A stretch of DNA of 64,000 bases from Caenorhabditis elegans (lineage: Eukaryota; Nematoda; Chromadorea; Rhabditida; Rhabditidae): NCBI RefSeq assembly GCF_000002985.6, contig NC_003280.10, forward strand, positions 8,118,501 through 8,182,500, written 5' to 3'. The notes beneath the pieces are model-generated. The model was not told the origin of the DNA. It saw only the letters and a list, made by a program, of their open reading frames with translations, and made no database searches. This document shows, in pieces, positions 51,859-64,000 of this stretch. Both the position numbers and the translations under genes were made by a program. The stretch's first letter is position 1. Every line of letters starts with the position of its first letter.

Positions 51859-53775
51859 AGTGATATAAGTCAGCAACTCAATCGGTTAATGCTCATTTCT
51901 GATCTGAAATTCGAAAAAAAAAGTTCAGATTTCAGTTATAAATTTTTCATAATCCACCCACAAGGCAACATAAACTGCAAAAAGTGGCAAATGTGTGACA
52001 GAGAAGCATTTTATAGAGACGAAAAAAAATTATTCCACAAGAGTTACTCAAGCAATAATAAAAGGTGGTGGTCCCTGAGAGAGTCAAATTGGTCTCTGAG
52101 AATCAACTAGTAAGCAGGAATGAAAAATGCGGGTTTTTTGAACAAAGGGTGAGTACATAGAATGTACTTTTGGATTCATTGAAACAATTGAGGAAGAAAA
52201 AAGTATGGAAATGCTTTAACTTTAGACGAAATGTTTCATGATAATTATTGAATTCAAATTAAGAGTTTCGGGTTTTTTTTATTTTAGAAAAAAGTCACAT
52301 GATGCATACCTTTTTTCTATTGTTAATAGATTTACTAAAGCACAATAAATGTGAATATTAGAAAAGATCAAACAATTAGTGGGATTTTTTGTTCTTTTCT
52401 TTTTAAAATTTCTGTTTATCAGCAAAGACAAAACATAAACTGAATTTAAGAAAAAAACAAGAAAACAAAAAACACTTGCCAAGTTTATAATACAGCTGTT
52501 GGTTTTTGATTCAATTTTTGATGTATTTGCTCTTTCCATAATGCTAAAAGAAGAAAAAGTGAAGAATGAGGACATAAAAAAGGAATAAAAGAAACGTTTT
52601 TTTCTATTTCGAGAGTGGACATTCTGAGGAAATTTAACTTTCCAAAGTGCCATCCTCATTTCATTTTTCGATTGGATTTTTTTTGAGTGAAGTTTCAATT
52701 AAGAATTAGTTTAATTTCTTCTATTTTTGGAAAGGAATTGGAAATAGGGGAGTTTTTTGATACTTGGATTAAAATTCGTAAAAAAACTTTTACAAATTGT
52801 CTGATCTTTTGAATAGTTGGGTATTTATGATTGGTTGAATAAATATATTATTCAGCTTCACGAGAATTTAAAATCAAATAAATTATATTGTCAAAAGAGA
52901 TATGAAAATAGAATGCATTGTTTGATGCGCCATATTTTGAATAAGGAAGAATGAGAAAATAATTTTCCAACACATGGGAAGAGGAAGCTTTTAGTTCTCT
53001 ATCTTCAGTTTCTCAAAACATAAACTTAACAATAATACTATCCAATGAACAAAACGTATCACTATTTCAAAAACTAAACCATGTATCAATTTCGTTTTCA
53101 AATTTTTCAAATCGTCCAAACGGAAAGCACAAAGAACATCGTATTTTTTATCCGGAAGTCATGTCTTGCCTCGAGAACCAACAAAAAATTAAATCGTAAA
53201 GTGTCTCTCTTTTTTGTTGAAAAAGGTACCGTGTGCACCTCAATCCCCTTCACAACACAATGAATATTAGAGCACAACACAATACGTGGGCGGTCCCTTC
53301 ATTCTTTCTCACTCTCTCAATTTTACCTTGAAAATATATGAATGTAGTTGTGGTGGTTCAATTTTCTGCTATTTTTCCTGTTTTGACGATGTGTCACCGT
53401 TCTATGAAAGTATTGAAAGGGAGTGAGAAGTTCTGAAATAGTGGGAAAAAATTATGGAACACTTTGAATTCTAAATTAAAGCTTTTTTAGGAAATATTTT
53501 CATGCTCACCGTTGTCCTTTTCATGTCAAGTTATTTGCAGTCATGAGTAGGAAATTGTTTAGGATAAACTAATAAAGAATGCAAATAAACGCTTTTCATT
53601 CGAAACGTAAAGAATAGTCGTGCAGCATATCTTTCCAGCAATCTTTGCAATATCATGTTCAGTGATCAAATGCTTTAACTATGTTCGAGGGTTCTTTGAA
53701 AAAGCGGGAAACTCCGAAAATATATCTTATTCCAAACAAAATTTATTCATAACCTAATCGTTAAAAACATAATAT
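51859..53775. other. spacer between membrane-protein gene and decr-1.3
   Basis: No gene supported. AT-rich. A minus frame at 52698-52279 includes a hydrophobic stretch (IINLASVFCFLVFFLNSVYV) preceded by a fair acceptor, but codon use is weak and no exon partner was found. Confidence 0.45.
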
Positions 53776-55039
<1,264 letters not shown>

Positions 55040-55204
55040 CCTAGACAACTTTTACATAATAAATTATTAATTCCCGAGTATAGTCCCGTGGAACACCCTT
55101 TTTAATCTTTAAACTTTATTATTTAGACGGTCACGTTTGAAATTTGTCTCGATCTTTAGAAGTTAGTCGATATTAATTTATTTCTTGATTACTCTTCCAC
55201 AAAA

Positions 55205-56327
55205 ATGTTGAACGTAAGTTAATCATCTCCTCCGTGTCCAACATATTATTTTTTAAAGCGTAACCGAAACGTTAACAAGCAAAACGGTCATCAGAAACAA
55301 AATGGAGCTCAAAAGTCAGAACTTCGAGGAAAAAATGCACCACCATATCTTGAAAGGGAAACTTGTCTGGGGAGAAACGATATTTTTGTCGTTGAAAAAA
55401 TGATTGCTGGTGGAGGATTTGGACAAGTATATAGAGCAAGAAATACTGTAAGATTTGAGATTTTTCTGATTTTTTTTTCATTTCATTTTAATTTTCAGGA
55501 AACTCAAGAAGAAGTGGCTGTCAAAGTGGAGCGAGCAACAACAAATGACTCTCAGAGAATGATTTTGGAATCAAAAGTTTTGGATGATATGCTCGGTTCA
55601 AAGCATTTTCCAAATGTCTATTACATTGGACCATATCACTCGTACAACTTTATTGTGATGCAAATGCTTGGAAAGAATATTGGAGATATTCGAAAAATGA
55701 TGCCAAACAAAAAGATTTCAATCTTATCTTCTGTTCGAATTGGCATTCAAATCATTGAAGCTCTATCTTTGCTTCATTCAAAAGGATGGCTTCATCGTGA
55801 TTTGAAACCAACTAACTGTTGCCTGGGACTTGATGAAAAACGGAAGACGGTTTATCTCGTTGATTTTGGAATGTCCCGAAAGTTTCGTAATGATAATGGA
55901 AGTCTCCGTGAAAGTAGAACATATTGTGGATTCAGAGGAACTACTCGTTATTGTTCGTATAGAATGCATGACCGCCGGGAGCAGGGACCAGTTGATGATT
56001 TATGGTGTCTTTATTATTCGTTGGGTGAATTGATTGAAGGATGTTTGCCATGGAGAGATATCGAATCAGCTGATGAGATGGCTCATGTTAAGAAGATTTT
56101 GAAACATGAGGACATATTTCAGTTAGTGAAACATTTATTTCGACCTTATTCGAATTTAAACAATTTTCAGTTCAATGCCATCAAAATTCGCAAGTTTTGG
56201 AAGAAACCTTCGTCGTCTTCGTCCAGCCAACACTCCGGATTATACCAAATTCCAGAATATTTTGGCCTACTGTGTGAAATTTGTAGACGATAATGCTGAG
56301 TTTGAATGGGATGTAATGGATTACTAG
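55205..56327 (+). CDS. TTBK/CK1-superfamily protein kinase
   Basis: Serine/threonine kinase of the worm-expanded tau-tubulin-kinase-like branch of the CK1 group. Exons: 55205-55213, 55259-55447, 55499-56121, 56171-56327, total 325 aa; exon 1 holds only three codons. The glycine loop is MIAGGGFGQVYRA, the lysine is in VAVKVE, the catalytic loop is LHRDLKPTNCCLGLD, DFG is in LVDFGMSRKFR, and the activation/P+1 segment is FRGTTRYCSYRMHD, all intact. The DDLWCLYYSLGELIEGCLPW helix and the C-terminal SMPSKF block are typical of TTBKs. It should be active. Only 165 bp separate it from the divergent decr gene. Substrates unknown; many worm relatives are sperm-enriched. Confidence 0.9.
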
Positions 56328-56436
56328 GAAAGATACTGACTTGAATAAAATGTTTATAGAGATTTCAATGTTTTGAAGACATATCACAGAATTAGAAAAT
56401 GAAAGAAACAAGATGAGCATAGATAAACTTTGGTAT

Positions 56437-58695
56437 TTAAATGTTTGCCAGTATATGTGGGACAATCAATCCACATGTAATCATTGTGATAAAAGCAGAA
56501 AATACGTAAAGACATAGTCGGTCAACTGCCATCGCAGCGAATCTCCATTCCGATCGAAGCTGAAAACGGGAACACAAGAGTGTAAAAGAAAAAAAGAAAT
56601 AACCATATCTTCCTTCGTATCCTCTTCAATTTTGTCCAACATTTTTTCGATATCTCGTTCAATGATCAAAAGCTCAGCGCAAATCCGAGACGTGTTTTTT
56701 ATAACTGCAGGAACCTCTGAAAGTTGATTTTTGAAGACAAATCTATTTTTAAAAATATAAAAATCAGCTTGATATCAATTGCAGTACGAAGTATTTGAAA
56801 CTTCAACCCACCATGATATACAAAAACATTTTTATCCGGAAAAGTAGTTTGAGACACTCTAGGTAGATTGAGCATTGGAATAGTAGATAATCTGTGAATC
56901 GGTGCAATTGATTTTCCAAGAACTTTTGGTTTCGGAGTCTTTGGATGATCTGGTTTACACATACAAAGAATATAAGGAAGCCAGTCGATGAATATTTTTC
57001 TCATCTAAAAACTTCATAGAGTTATAGTTAAACAGTGAGCAGCTAACCGTTGGACTCATTTCGTGTGTTTCCGGTTTCCTATGATGTAGTGATAATGTGA
57101 GTACTGTGAAGACACATGAACAGGCTACAAGCATCAGGCAACAAGAAAAGAATGCAGCTAGAATGGGAACACTTTGTGATTGAGGAGGACTTGTACTTGA
57201 CACCATTTGGAGGAAGAAAATGACCGAGAGCAAGACCGTTGTTTCTGAAGAAATTTTAAATTTTTGACAAATGCATATTTCTATTCATGTACCTAATGTA
57301 ATCTTTTCACAAGCGTCTGGTGGTAGAGTAAATCCTAGAATAGTCATCATTGATATTACCAATGATGGAATAATCAAATTAATTCCATAGGCTAGAGTTC
57401 GCCGTCGGATGTGAATATAGAAGTAGAGCTCATGGTACTCGTCAGTTCCAAATTTTTGAACCACTCGTTTACCTGAAATTTGTTTCAATTTACACCTTCA
57501 TATCAATATAATTTAATATGTGATTTTTGCCTGGTGTTCCTTCCAAATCCCATTCTCCATTTTGTAGATAAACTTGCAAATCTATAGATTCATTTACAAA
57601 ATACGACGCATAATTTGTTGATGATCTTTCTGGTTCCACAACAATTGGAATTCCGTGTAGACCTATAACACTAGTATGTTTCTATAAACTGAATGTTCTC
57701 TTACCAATAATTTGAGTTAAAAGGAAATCCAAATTAATATATTGTCCATTATATGTCCATGATCCCAATTTCAGAAAACAAGTTTGTTTATCAAATGGAT
57801 AATAAGTGACATCAATCTAAAATAATGTGGTTTTGAAATCATTAAGTATCGTTTTCTCACTTGACAAACGAATCTAAAAATTCCAGGTGGGTTTTGTTGA
57901 ACATCTCCATTTGATGATACTATGAATCTTGAAGAATATGTTGAATCAAATGATTCCGATACACTGCAAAGTGGTTTAGATTTAAATATTTCTAAGAACA
58001 AGAGTTACCTATTGAATAAAAGCACGTCTGGTCTCCAAAGTTTGAAACTTGCATCATCATCTCCTGAAATTTAAGATAGTATCTAGAATAATTTTAGAAA
58101 ATGCAATTTAAATCAGCTGAGCCGCAATGGAGACGCAACCTAATGTAAGTTTGAGACGCGTAATTACCTGAAAATCGTACATCTCGAATTCCGCCAAATA
58201 ATTTAGGATCCCAAGTCAATTTATAATCATTCCAGTGCTGTAAATTAGTTGTTTTCATTTGCTCAGAGGGTATCGCTTACATAATCCATATAAGCAAGAA
58301 TCGACATCACTTGATTTTTCTCATCAACATCCATAATTTGATTCAATAAAAATCGAACTTTTACGTCAAGAGGCGCTGAACTGTTCTCTACTGGTCGTTC
58401 AAAGGAATCATAGTTCTGAAATTTTACATCCAAAGTGGTTATTTTTTTGACGGATTATCTCAGATTTTCTTGAACCGAGTTTTTACTATATTGTTTCTGG
58501 TTATTTAAAGCATATTACAGTTATTTGAAAAAATTAAAGCAAAGTCTCCAAACTTATACATTTAAAACCTTATAATTTTTGCACGAGCAATACAATGTTC
58601 CATACCTCTTTCAAATATTGTAAAAGTCGATATTCGTCTACACTTCCTTTCACTTGAATATAAAAAGTTAATAAAATAAAGAAAACAAAAGACAT
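56437..58695 (-). CDS. acr-14: ACR-14, non-alpha nicotinic acetylcholine receptor subunit
   Basis: Pentameric ligand-gated cation channel subunit. Twelve exons: 58695-58606, 58415-58281, 58237-58168, 58063-58009, 57963-57861, 57816-57705, 57662-57531, 57472-57293, 57244-57048, 57004-56812, 56716-56604, 56559-56437, total 500 aa with consistent phase. Signal peptide [17 protein letters not shown]. The Cys-loop begins in [22 protein letters not shown]1-TM2 span [20 protein letters not shown] and [18 protein letters not shown], with Glu-Lys-Ile-Thr-Leu at the cation selectivity ring; TM3 is [20 protein letters not shown] and TM4 is near the C-terminus. No vicinal CC precedes TM1, so it is a non-alpha subunit. 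The 57530 donor is GC, not GT. Convergent with the kinase gene. Confidence 0.93.
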
Positions 58696-59077
58696 TGATG
58701 ATGACCTCCTATTTGAAAAGTAAAGAGGAAAAGGGTGAACACATGGACGATTGAAATGGAGGATTAGTGACTGATCCCCCATGGGACCACACAAAGAAAA
58801 GAGAGAAAGCACTCACTTGACAAATAGATACTTACGATGTGTTTTCTTTTCCTGAAAAAAACTTTCAAATATTTTATGAACATCAACCTGTATACAAATA
58901 GGACTGATTTCAGAGCTTCCGAGCAGTGATATTTCAGGATGTGATCTGCCGAGAAACTTCATTTAGAAACATTTCTAGCTTTATATAATTCAGTAAAAAT
59001 TTATTACAACTCGATAAACCATTTAATTAAAAATACATTTGGGAACCCGTAGTCTCCATTTAAAACGAAAAAAAAAT
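58696..59077. other. spacer upstream of acr-14
   Basis: 382 bp, AT-rich, no coding capacity. Probably the acr-14 promoter and the 3' UTR of the next minus-strand gene. Confidence 0.5.
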
Positions 59078-61545
59078 TTAAATCTGTCCATAAACTGCAT
59101 AGCCAGTTGTAACTTCATCATCTGGATAGATTACTGTACTTTGATAACGGGGGAATTCCTGAAAATATTGAAATGTTAGTTACCGTAGTTACTCTACTCT
59201 ATTAGTCTTGCATCTCTACGGACAATTTACCTGTTGTTTTGAAAATTGTCTCCCAGCGAAATTATCAGCAGCATTCCAATAAAATTCACTACTCATTCGA
59301 AAATAGTACTTCACAAGTTTGAACATTGCAAAAACACATGGAAGCAATGAAATACATAATAGAAGTGATGAAAGGAGCAGAGATTGAACAGGAGCCAATG
59401 ATCGAGAACATTGATTTGTATTGATTGAATAATTTTCAATAAGACTCTGATGATTTGTATCGACTAATCCTCTTGCTTGTTGATTTTGAAGTTGAATTGT
59501 AGCACATAACAGTTCGTGACAGTGAGTGTAGAATAGAGTAAAACATGAAAATACCAGCATACATGGTGACATTAATAACAAGATTGCAGCATTTACGGAG
59601 ACTACTTTGCCAATCTGAAATTTCAATTTAGTTTTCAATCATAAATAACCTATAGTCAACCTTATTCGAAACGCTACTTCGATTCATAGGATGATCACTA
59701 TAAATGTAACATCCAGTGCCAGCGACAACAAGAAAAAATGTGGGTAATATCACAAAAAGAAGAGCCAAAGCAACAAAACAGAACGCCAATCTGCAGATGA
59801 AAACGAGCAATCTTGAATGAAGACTGAAGTACGTCAAATTTGGATTGTAAGACAGACTGTTGTCAGATGGAATTTCAGCATTGTTTTCAGCGTGAGTGAG
59901 AAGTTGGTCTAGAACATTGTTCTGGAAATTTCAAATACTGCTAATGATTAGTTTTAAAAAAATTAGCCAAGTAAATTTGCTTATATGAAAATTTATTTTA
60001 ATCTCGTGCTTATGAGAAACGAGAACAGATAACTTATGAAGGATCCAATTGAGAGGATATGCCATGCTTGATAACATTTTTAAAATTGAAAACTCACGGA
60101 ATCAGTTTCCTCAATTTGTTTCCAGGTTACTTCTTGGAACAACTGAGTTGAGGATGTAGTGGCTTTTGATGTTGTGGATATAGGCGTAGAAGTTGCAATC
60201 GTTGTAGGAGCTGACGTTGTGGTTGTGATTGTGGTAGTAGTAGTAGTAGTAGTAGTTGTTCTTGGTGTAGTTGTGGATGTCGTTTCCTCGCTTTCCACGT
60301 CATCAATCAAATCAGATTCTTCCTCAATCGTCATTGTTTCTCCATTCACCACAAGAATATTCGATTGATTCTCAGCTTCTTCATTGTCTGTAGAATTTTC
60401 TGGTTCTTCTGTTGAATCTTCTATACCATCTAGGTTTTCAGAATTATCTGATGTTTGAAAAACTTGAGGAATTCTTGGAATTTCAGAAAGTTGATCCTTA
60501 TGATTCACTAAAATTTTTTTCGTAGGCTGATGCATATTTTGAATTGAAACTTCCTCTTGGTCCCCACTCAAATTCTGAAATTAAAACTGGAAAAGTCATA
60601 CATTTTAAGAAACATCTCTTACAATAATGTCATCGACTTCTTCTTTTTCATCTGATACTTTATTCAAATTTGAATCAATAATTGGTCGATTCTTTGTAAT
60701 AAACTTATCAGATGTTCCAGAAAATGTAACTTCGGCCAGTGGTCGAATGGGAATTTCAATTCTTTTTCGAAAAGTTTGAAGTGGTTTTCTACTCTGAAAG
60801 AAATAAAAATGAACATTTTGAATAAAGATTTTGTAGATTTCAAGAAAGTTATTTTTGATAACATAGTTTTTTAGTTGGAAGTTTTGTTATTTAAAAATAT
60901 TTTATTTGGATCTAACTCACAATATGAATTCTCTTCAGCCCACTTTTGGGCAGCTCAGAAACGTTTTCAAAATCTCCATGATAATCATAATTAGCAAATA
61001 GATCACTGATAGTGCTTCTCGAAAATCTCTGAAAATTAGGATATAAACGTTTCACTTTGAAATGAGTAAATGTCTAAAAAACCACAAGAGACGCATTAGC
61101 AAATGGTTTCTTTGCATCCAATTTTTCACTCCAAAATCCAATTCCAGCGAGAACAAAATAAGCAGAAGCTGATGTGACGATGAGCCAGGAAATGAAAAAT
61201 AACATAAGATATATTGCATAAGTGTTGGAATTTGAAGGATATTCCTAGAAATATTAATATTAAAAGAAGGGATCCTCGAAACCTTACTTGATATTTTTGT
61301 GATCCACATCGCCCTCGAAACCTACATGTGAGGAATACGATTGTAAAGATAACAAGACCAAATGAGCAAGAAATTAAAGAAAATAAACTTGCAGCCAAAA
61401 GGGGTTGACTTGCAATATGTTCTTCAATTAACCCGGAATCCAGAAGATCTTTCTGAAGTATGTAAACTGAATTTAGATAAACTCTAAATTTTTAATTTAA
61501 TCATTAAAAACTTACATCACCTAAATCGAATATAAAGTCATTCAT
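59078..61545 (-). CDS. five-pass membrane protein with large Thr-rich acidic loop
   Basis: Not firmly recognised. Nine exons, 61545-61516, 61452-61288, 61244-61083, 61028-60921, 60793-60623, 60574-60098, 59921-59661, 59614-59231, 59158-59078, total 612 aa; every intron is phase 0. Hydrophobic segments lie near residues 30-52 (ISCSFGLVIFTIVFLTC), 74-105, 405-445, 462-490 and 540-565. TM1 is followed by a short CRFRGRCG loop and then TM2, an arrangement seen in prominins and in tweety-type channels, both five-pass; identity is too low to decide by eye. Between TM2 and TM3 is about 300 aa of acidic sequence with an almost pure threonine run (residues about 315-345) encoded by a trinucleotide repeat. 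Confidence 0.75.
60220..60262 (+). repeat. GTA/ACT trinucleotide repeat in coding sequence
   Basis: GTGGTAGTAGTAGTAGTAGT on the + strand, read on the minus strand as ACT/ACC threonine codons inside the five-pass membrane protein. Its length may vary between strains. Confidence 0.8.
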
Positions 61546-63317
61546 TACTATAAAAACTTTATAATAAAAGTAAGTCTATAATATTAATAACAATAATAAA
61601 ATGCCCAACACTCGTTAGATCCTATCATGCAAAGGTGAAATTTGCGAGACTAGGTCATCTTCAGCTGTTTTTTTTTGAATTTCATTTTCCGTTCAAAAAC
61701 GAATGTAACGGGAATGACCCTTCCAATCATGTGGAAATAATCTTTTCATTCACGAAAAGAGACCGGAACTTTTCCTTCACGTACCGTATCCCAAAAATGG
61801 TGCAATGTTCGTTCAGCTGCGTCATGGTCGTGACGAAGTGTAAGTGCGTTTAGAATATATGAGGCCATTAGGACATATTATCTGAAATTTCTGAAAATTA
61901 AATAAAGAAATCTGTTGAATGATTGTGTGTCAAATAGAGTCAAGATTAGAGACGCTTCCGTATGGGAAATTCAGATCCGATCAGTTTATGAAAAGATCCG
62001 TATTTTTCCTATAACTCACTGCTCTACTTTGAAAGCTCATATCTCGATTGTCTTTCGATATATCAAAAATTGACTATGAAAATATAGAAAAATATGTGAT
62101 ACCTTTTTGCTGTTAAATATCTTTTGACAAAATCAAAGATAACCGGCATGAGAGCTGTCAAAGTAGAGCAAACAGGATACAAGACTAATAAAAGAAATAT
62201 AATAAAGGTGCATACATAAAGCATTCACTATAAAATAACTATGTTTTCCAATTTGTTTTCAAGAAGTTGCACAAAGCCATTTTAAATTAATTTTCATTGT
62301 TATAATTGAATATGAAGTTAAATTTTTCCATTCCAGAATTTACAGGAAATCTAATTAAATAGTTTGAATGGAAACAGAAAGAAACGTTCCACAAACCTTG
62401 ATCAAGAGTCTGTAGACATTATTGAGGTGCGCATATTACAAAAAGATTTATTGAATGATAGATATAAGAGGGATAAGTGTTAATGACCGGCTCATCTACA
62501 AACAATTAAAGGATGAGAGAAAGTGTTTGTGATGAGAAAGGCAAACTTGCCATGACGGACCGGAAATACTTTTTGTCTATTGGACTGATGATGACTTTTT
62601 GGATATTAGAGGAACTTCAAAGGTGAAGGTTTTTTTCAGTAAATGTTTTGGTCACTTGCTACATTTCCAAAACTGTGCATTTTCTGAGTAATTCGCATCA
62701 CATTTAAGTAAACATTTAAGAGTTAATGAAATTTCAAATTATGAGGAAATCATAGTAGGAAGCAGAACATTTTCCGTAAATCACTGATGGCAAGCTAATC
62801 AGTCAGCTTTCCCCCCACTATTCCTTCGAACCGTATTTCCGTCTTCCACCACCCACCTTTGTTAGCTCAACCGACCCCTGCAAACATGTCAATTTCGGAT
62901 ACGGAACGCCATCAACATTACACAATTTCTGTGTGTCCGGTGCTCCAAACTGGTGCACTTTTAGTGTAAAATCTGGTACAGAGCCGCGGAAACAAAACAA
63001 AAACTTAACAACACATTTTATAATAAAATTAATTTTTTCGCTCCCGGTCGGAGATGCTGTGCCCACACCTTTTTGCATTTAAAAACAATGTTTCGTGTCG
63101 AGACCAGGTACCGTGTTTTTGGCACAAAAAGCGCAAAATTTTCGGGTCTAATTGTAAGTAATATTTTGAATTGGCACTAAACACTTCGCCTTCAGAGCGT
63201 GTTCTAATTACACGCACTGTTAAAAAAATTTATACCAGATTCTAATATATATATCAAATTTAGAAAACAAATGTTTATCGCATAACTTTAATTATTTCAT
63301 TCATTCCTTGTTTCAAA
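61546..63317. other. 1.8-kb divergent spacer
   Basis: Promoters of the five-pass protein gene and the dynein light chain. A repeat copy occurs at 63085-63130. A + strand stretch at about 61713-61845 is open in more than one frame but has no acceptor or start. No gene supported. Confidence 0.45.
63085..63130 (+). repeat. fragment of the dispersed repeat
   Basis: GTGTCGAGACCAGGTACCGT followed by TTTTTGGCACAAAAA, the right half of the family described at 4737-5070. Confidence 0.55.
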
Positions 63318-63809
63318 ATGACAGGTTAGTTTTCTTTGTCACATTATGCAACATCATTTGAAATTTTAGACACTTCTACAACTTCTTCTGTAGCAAAGCG
63401 GCAAATTGAATCAAAAAACGCTCAGCTTTTGAGACAATTGATTGAAAAGAAAAATAAGAAACTCAAAAAGAAAGTCTATTCAAATGCCGAAGAACAAGAA
63501 ATTGATTTAATTATTCAAAAATCATTTGATTCAATAATTGGTAAAACTCCATATTCTCCATTCAAAATGTCTGATTGGATGAGCAAGATGATCCAAACAA
63601 TTTCGGATAATTTAGTGAAGCTCAATGGAAGCAAAAAGTTTTTGGTTCATTGTACTATTTCTGCAAAAACCGATAATCTTGCAATTTGCACGGCCAACAT
63701 GTGCTCCTGGGATACTACGAAGGATACTGCATACTACTCGGAATGGATGTCTAAAACTATCTTCGGTGCTGTCCAAGTCTTCTTCATCACACATCGTTTT
63801 TCGAAGTGA
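63318..63809 (+). CDS. Tctex1-type dynein light chain (DYNLT/TCTEX1D)
   Basis: Light chain of the dynein motor or a Tctex-domain relative, which binds dynein intermediate chain as a dimer. Two exons, 63318-63324 (ATGACAG only) and 63370-63809, give 148 aa. An N-terminal basic, helical extension (KNKKLKKKVY) of about 50 residues precedes the Tctex fold. That fold shows the typical W(S/M)...I..T...L.....YKF/KFLVHCTI, then CSWDTTKDTAYYSEW and a final FGAVQVFFITHRF-type strand. I believe this is T05C12.5, a dylt gene, but am not sure which number. Confidence 0.82.
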
Positions 63810-64000
63810 ACATCGTCATGAAGAAATTTAAAATAATTCATAAATAGACTCAAAATTACATGAATGAATGAAAACGTTAGTCTTACTGAAATACATGAAA
63901 ACAGGGCATAGTTTTAAATATTAATAAAGCATGTGGGAATTAAGGCGAGAATCGGTAAAGGCAATGAGTTTTAAATTTTAAGTCCGTAAAATACGCGTTC
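63810..64000. other. 3' flank of the dynein light chain gene
   Basis: A TTAATAAAGC polyadenylation-type signal lies near 63922. Nothing else is seen to the window end. Confidence 0.5.

Noticed and set aside
52279-52698. 139-codon minus-strand frame with a hydrophobic stretch
   Set aside because: Weak codon use and no partner exons; hydrophobicity follows from T-rich sequence.
61713-61845. + strand C-terminal-looking frame ending RHGRDEV
   Set aside because: No acceptor or ATG upstream, and two other frames are also open there.

Overview
The window is nematode nuclear DNA and matches Caenorhabditis elegans chromosome II (the stretch I know as cosmids C41C4, F10B5 and T05C12). The basis is short introns of about 45-60 nt with TTTTCAG acceptors, AT-rich spacers, worm codon use (CCA, GGA, TCA), and a run of recognisable genes whose spliced lengths fit worm proteins exactly (CDC-48.2 810 aa, PCH-2 424, TUB-1 426, EMB-27 655, CTNS-1 404, RPL-10 214). 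Exon structures were read by hand from splice sites and phase. Cosmid-style names are from memory; protein families are read from the sequence.

Layout, left to right. 1-120: C-terminal codons of a + strand gene cut by the edge. 361-4210 (+): degenerin channel unc-105, lying inside a large intron of ire-1 (-), whose signal-peptide and lumenal exons are at 6340-4411 and whose remainder is off the left edge. 6341-11508: gene-poor, with a long inverted-repeat element and possible tiny genes. 11509-14554 (+): SUMO protease ulp-4. 18407-16379 (-): cystinosin ctns-1. 20011-22648 (+): p97 ATPase cdc-48.2. 24797-22786 (-): Integrator endonuclease ints-11. 25384-28650 (+): rpl-10 followed 139 bp later by an AAR2 splicing factor, an operon-like pair; the AAR2 intron holds a hAT-like MITE. 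31515-28863 (-): a BTB/C2H2 zinc-finger protein.

38437-36271 (-) tub-1 and 38862-39493 (+) tmem-138 are divergent ciliary genes sharing a 424-bp promoter with an X-box. 39857-41331 (+): pch-2. 43669-41429 (-): APC/C subunit emb-27. 44058-50012 (+): RNA-dependent RNA polymerase rrf-3. 51858-50182 (-): a type I membrane protein with two notable introns, one holding degenerate TTAGGC telomere-like repeats and the other a complete opposite-strand gene for a 50-aa secreted four-cysteine peptide. 55039-53776 (-): dienoyl-CoA reductase decr-1.3. 55205-56327 (+): TTBK/CK1-like kinase. 58695-56437 (-): nicotinic receptor subunit acr-14, with an apparent GC-AG intron. 61545-59078 (-): a five-pass, threonine-rich membrane protein. 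63318-63809 (+): Tctex-type dynein light chain.

The genes are mostly independent housekeeping, neuronal and ciliary loci, not one pathway. The clearest functional grouping is tub-1/tmem-138. No tRNA, rRNA, CRISPR or viral gene was seen. The most interesting items are the nested four-Cys peptide gene, the shared ciliary promoter with its near-perfect palindrome, the nested transposon, and several very small candidate genes in the spacers.
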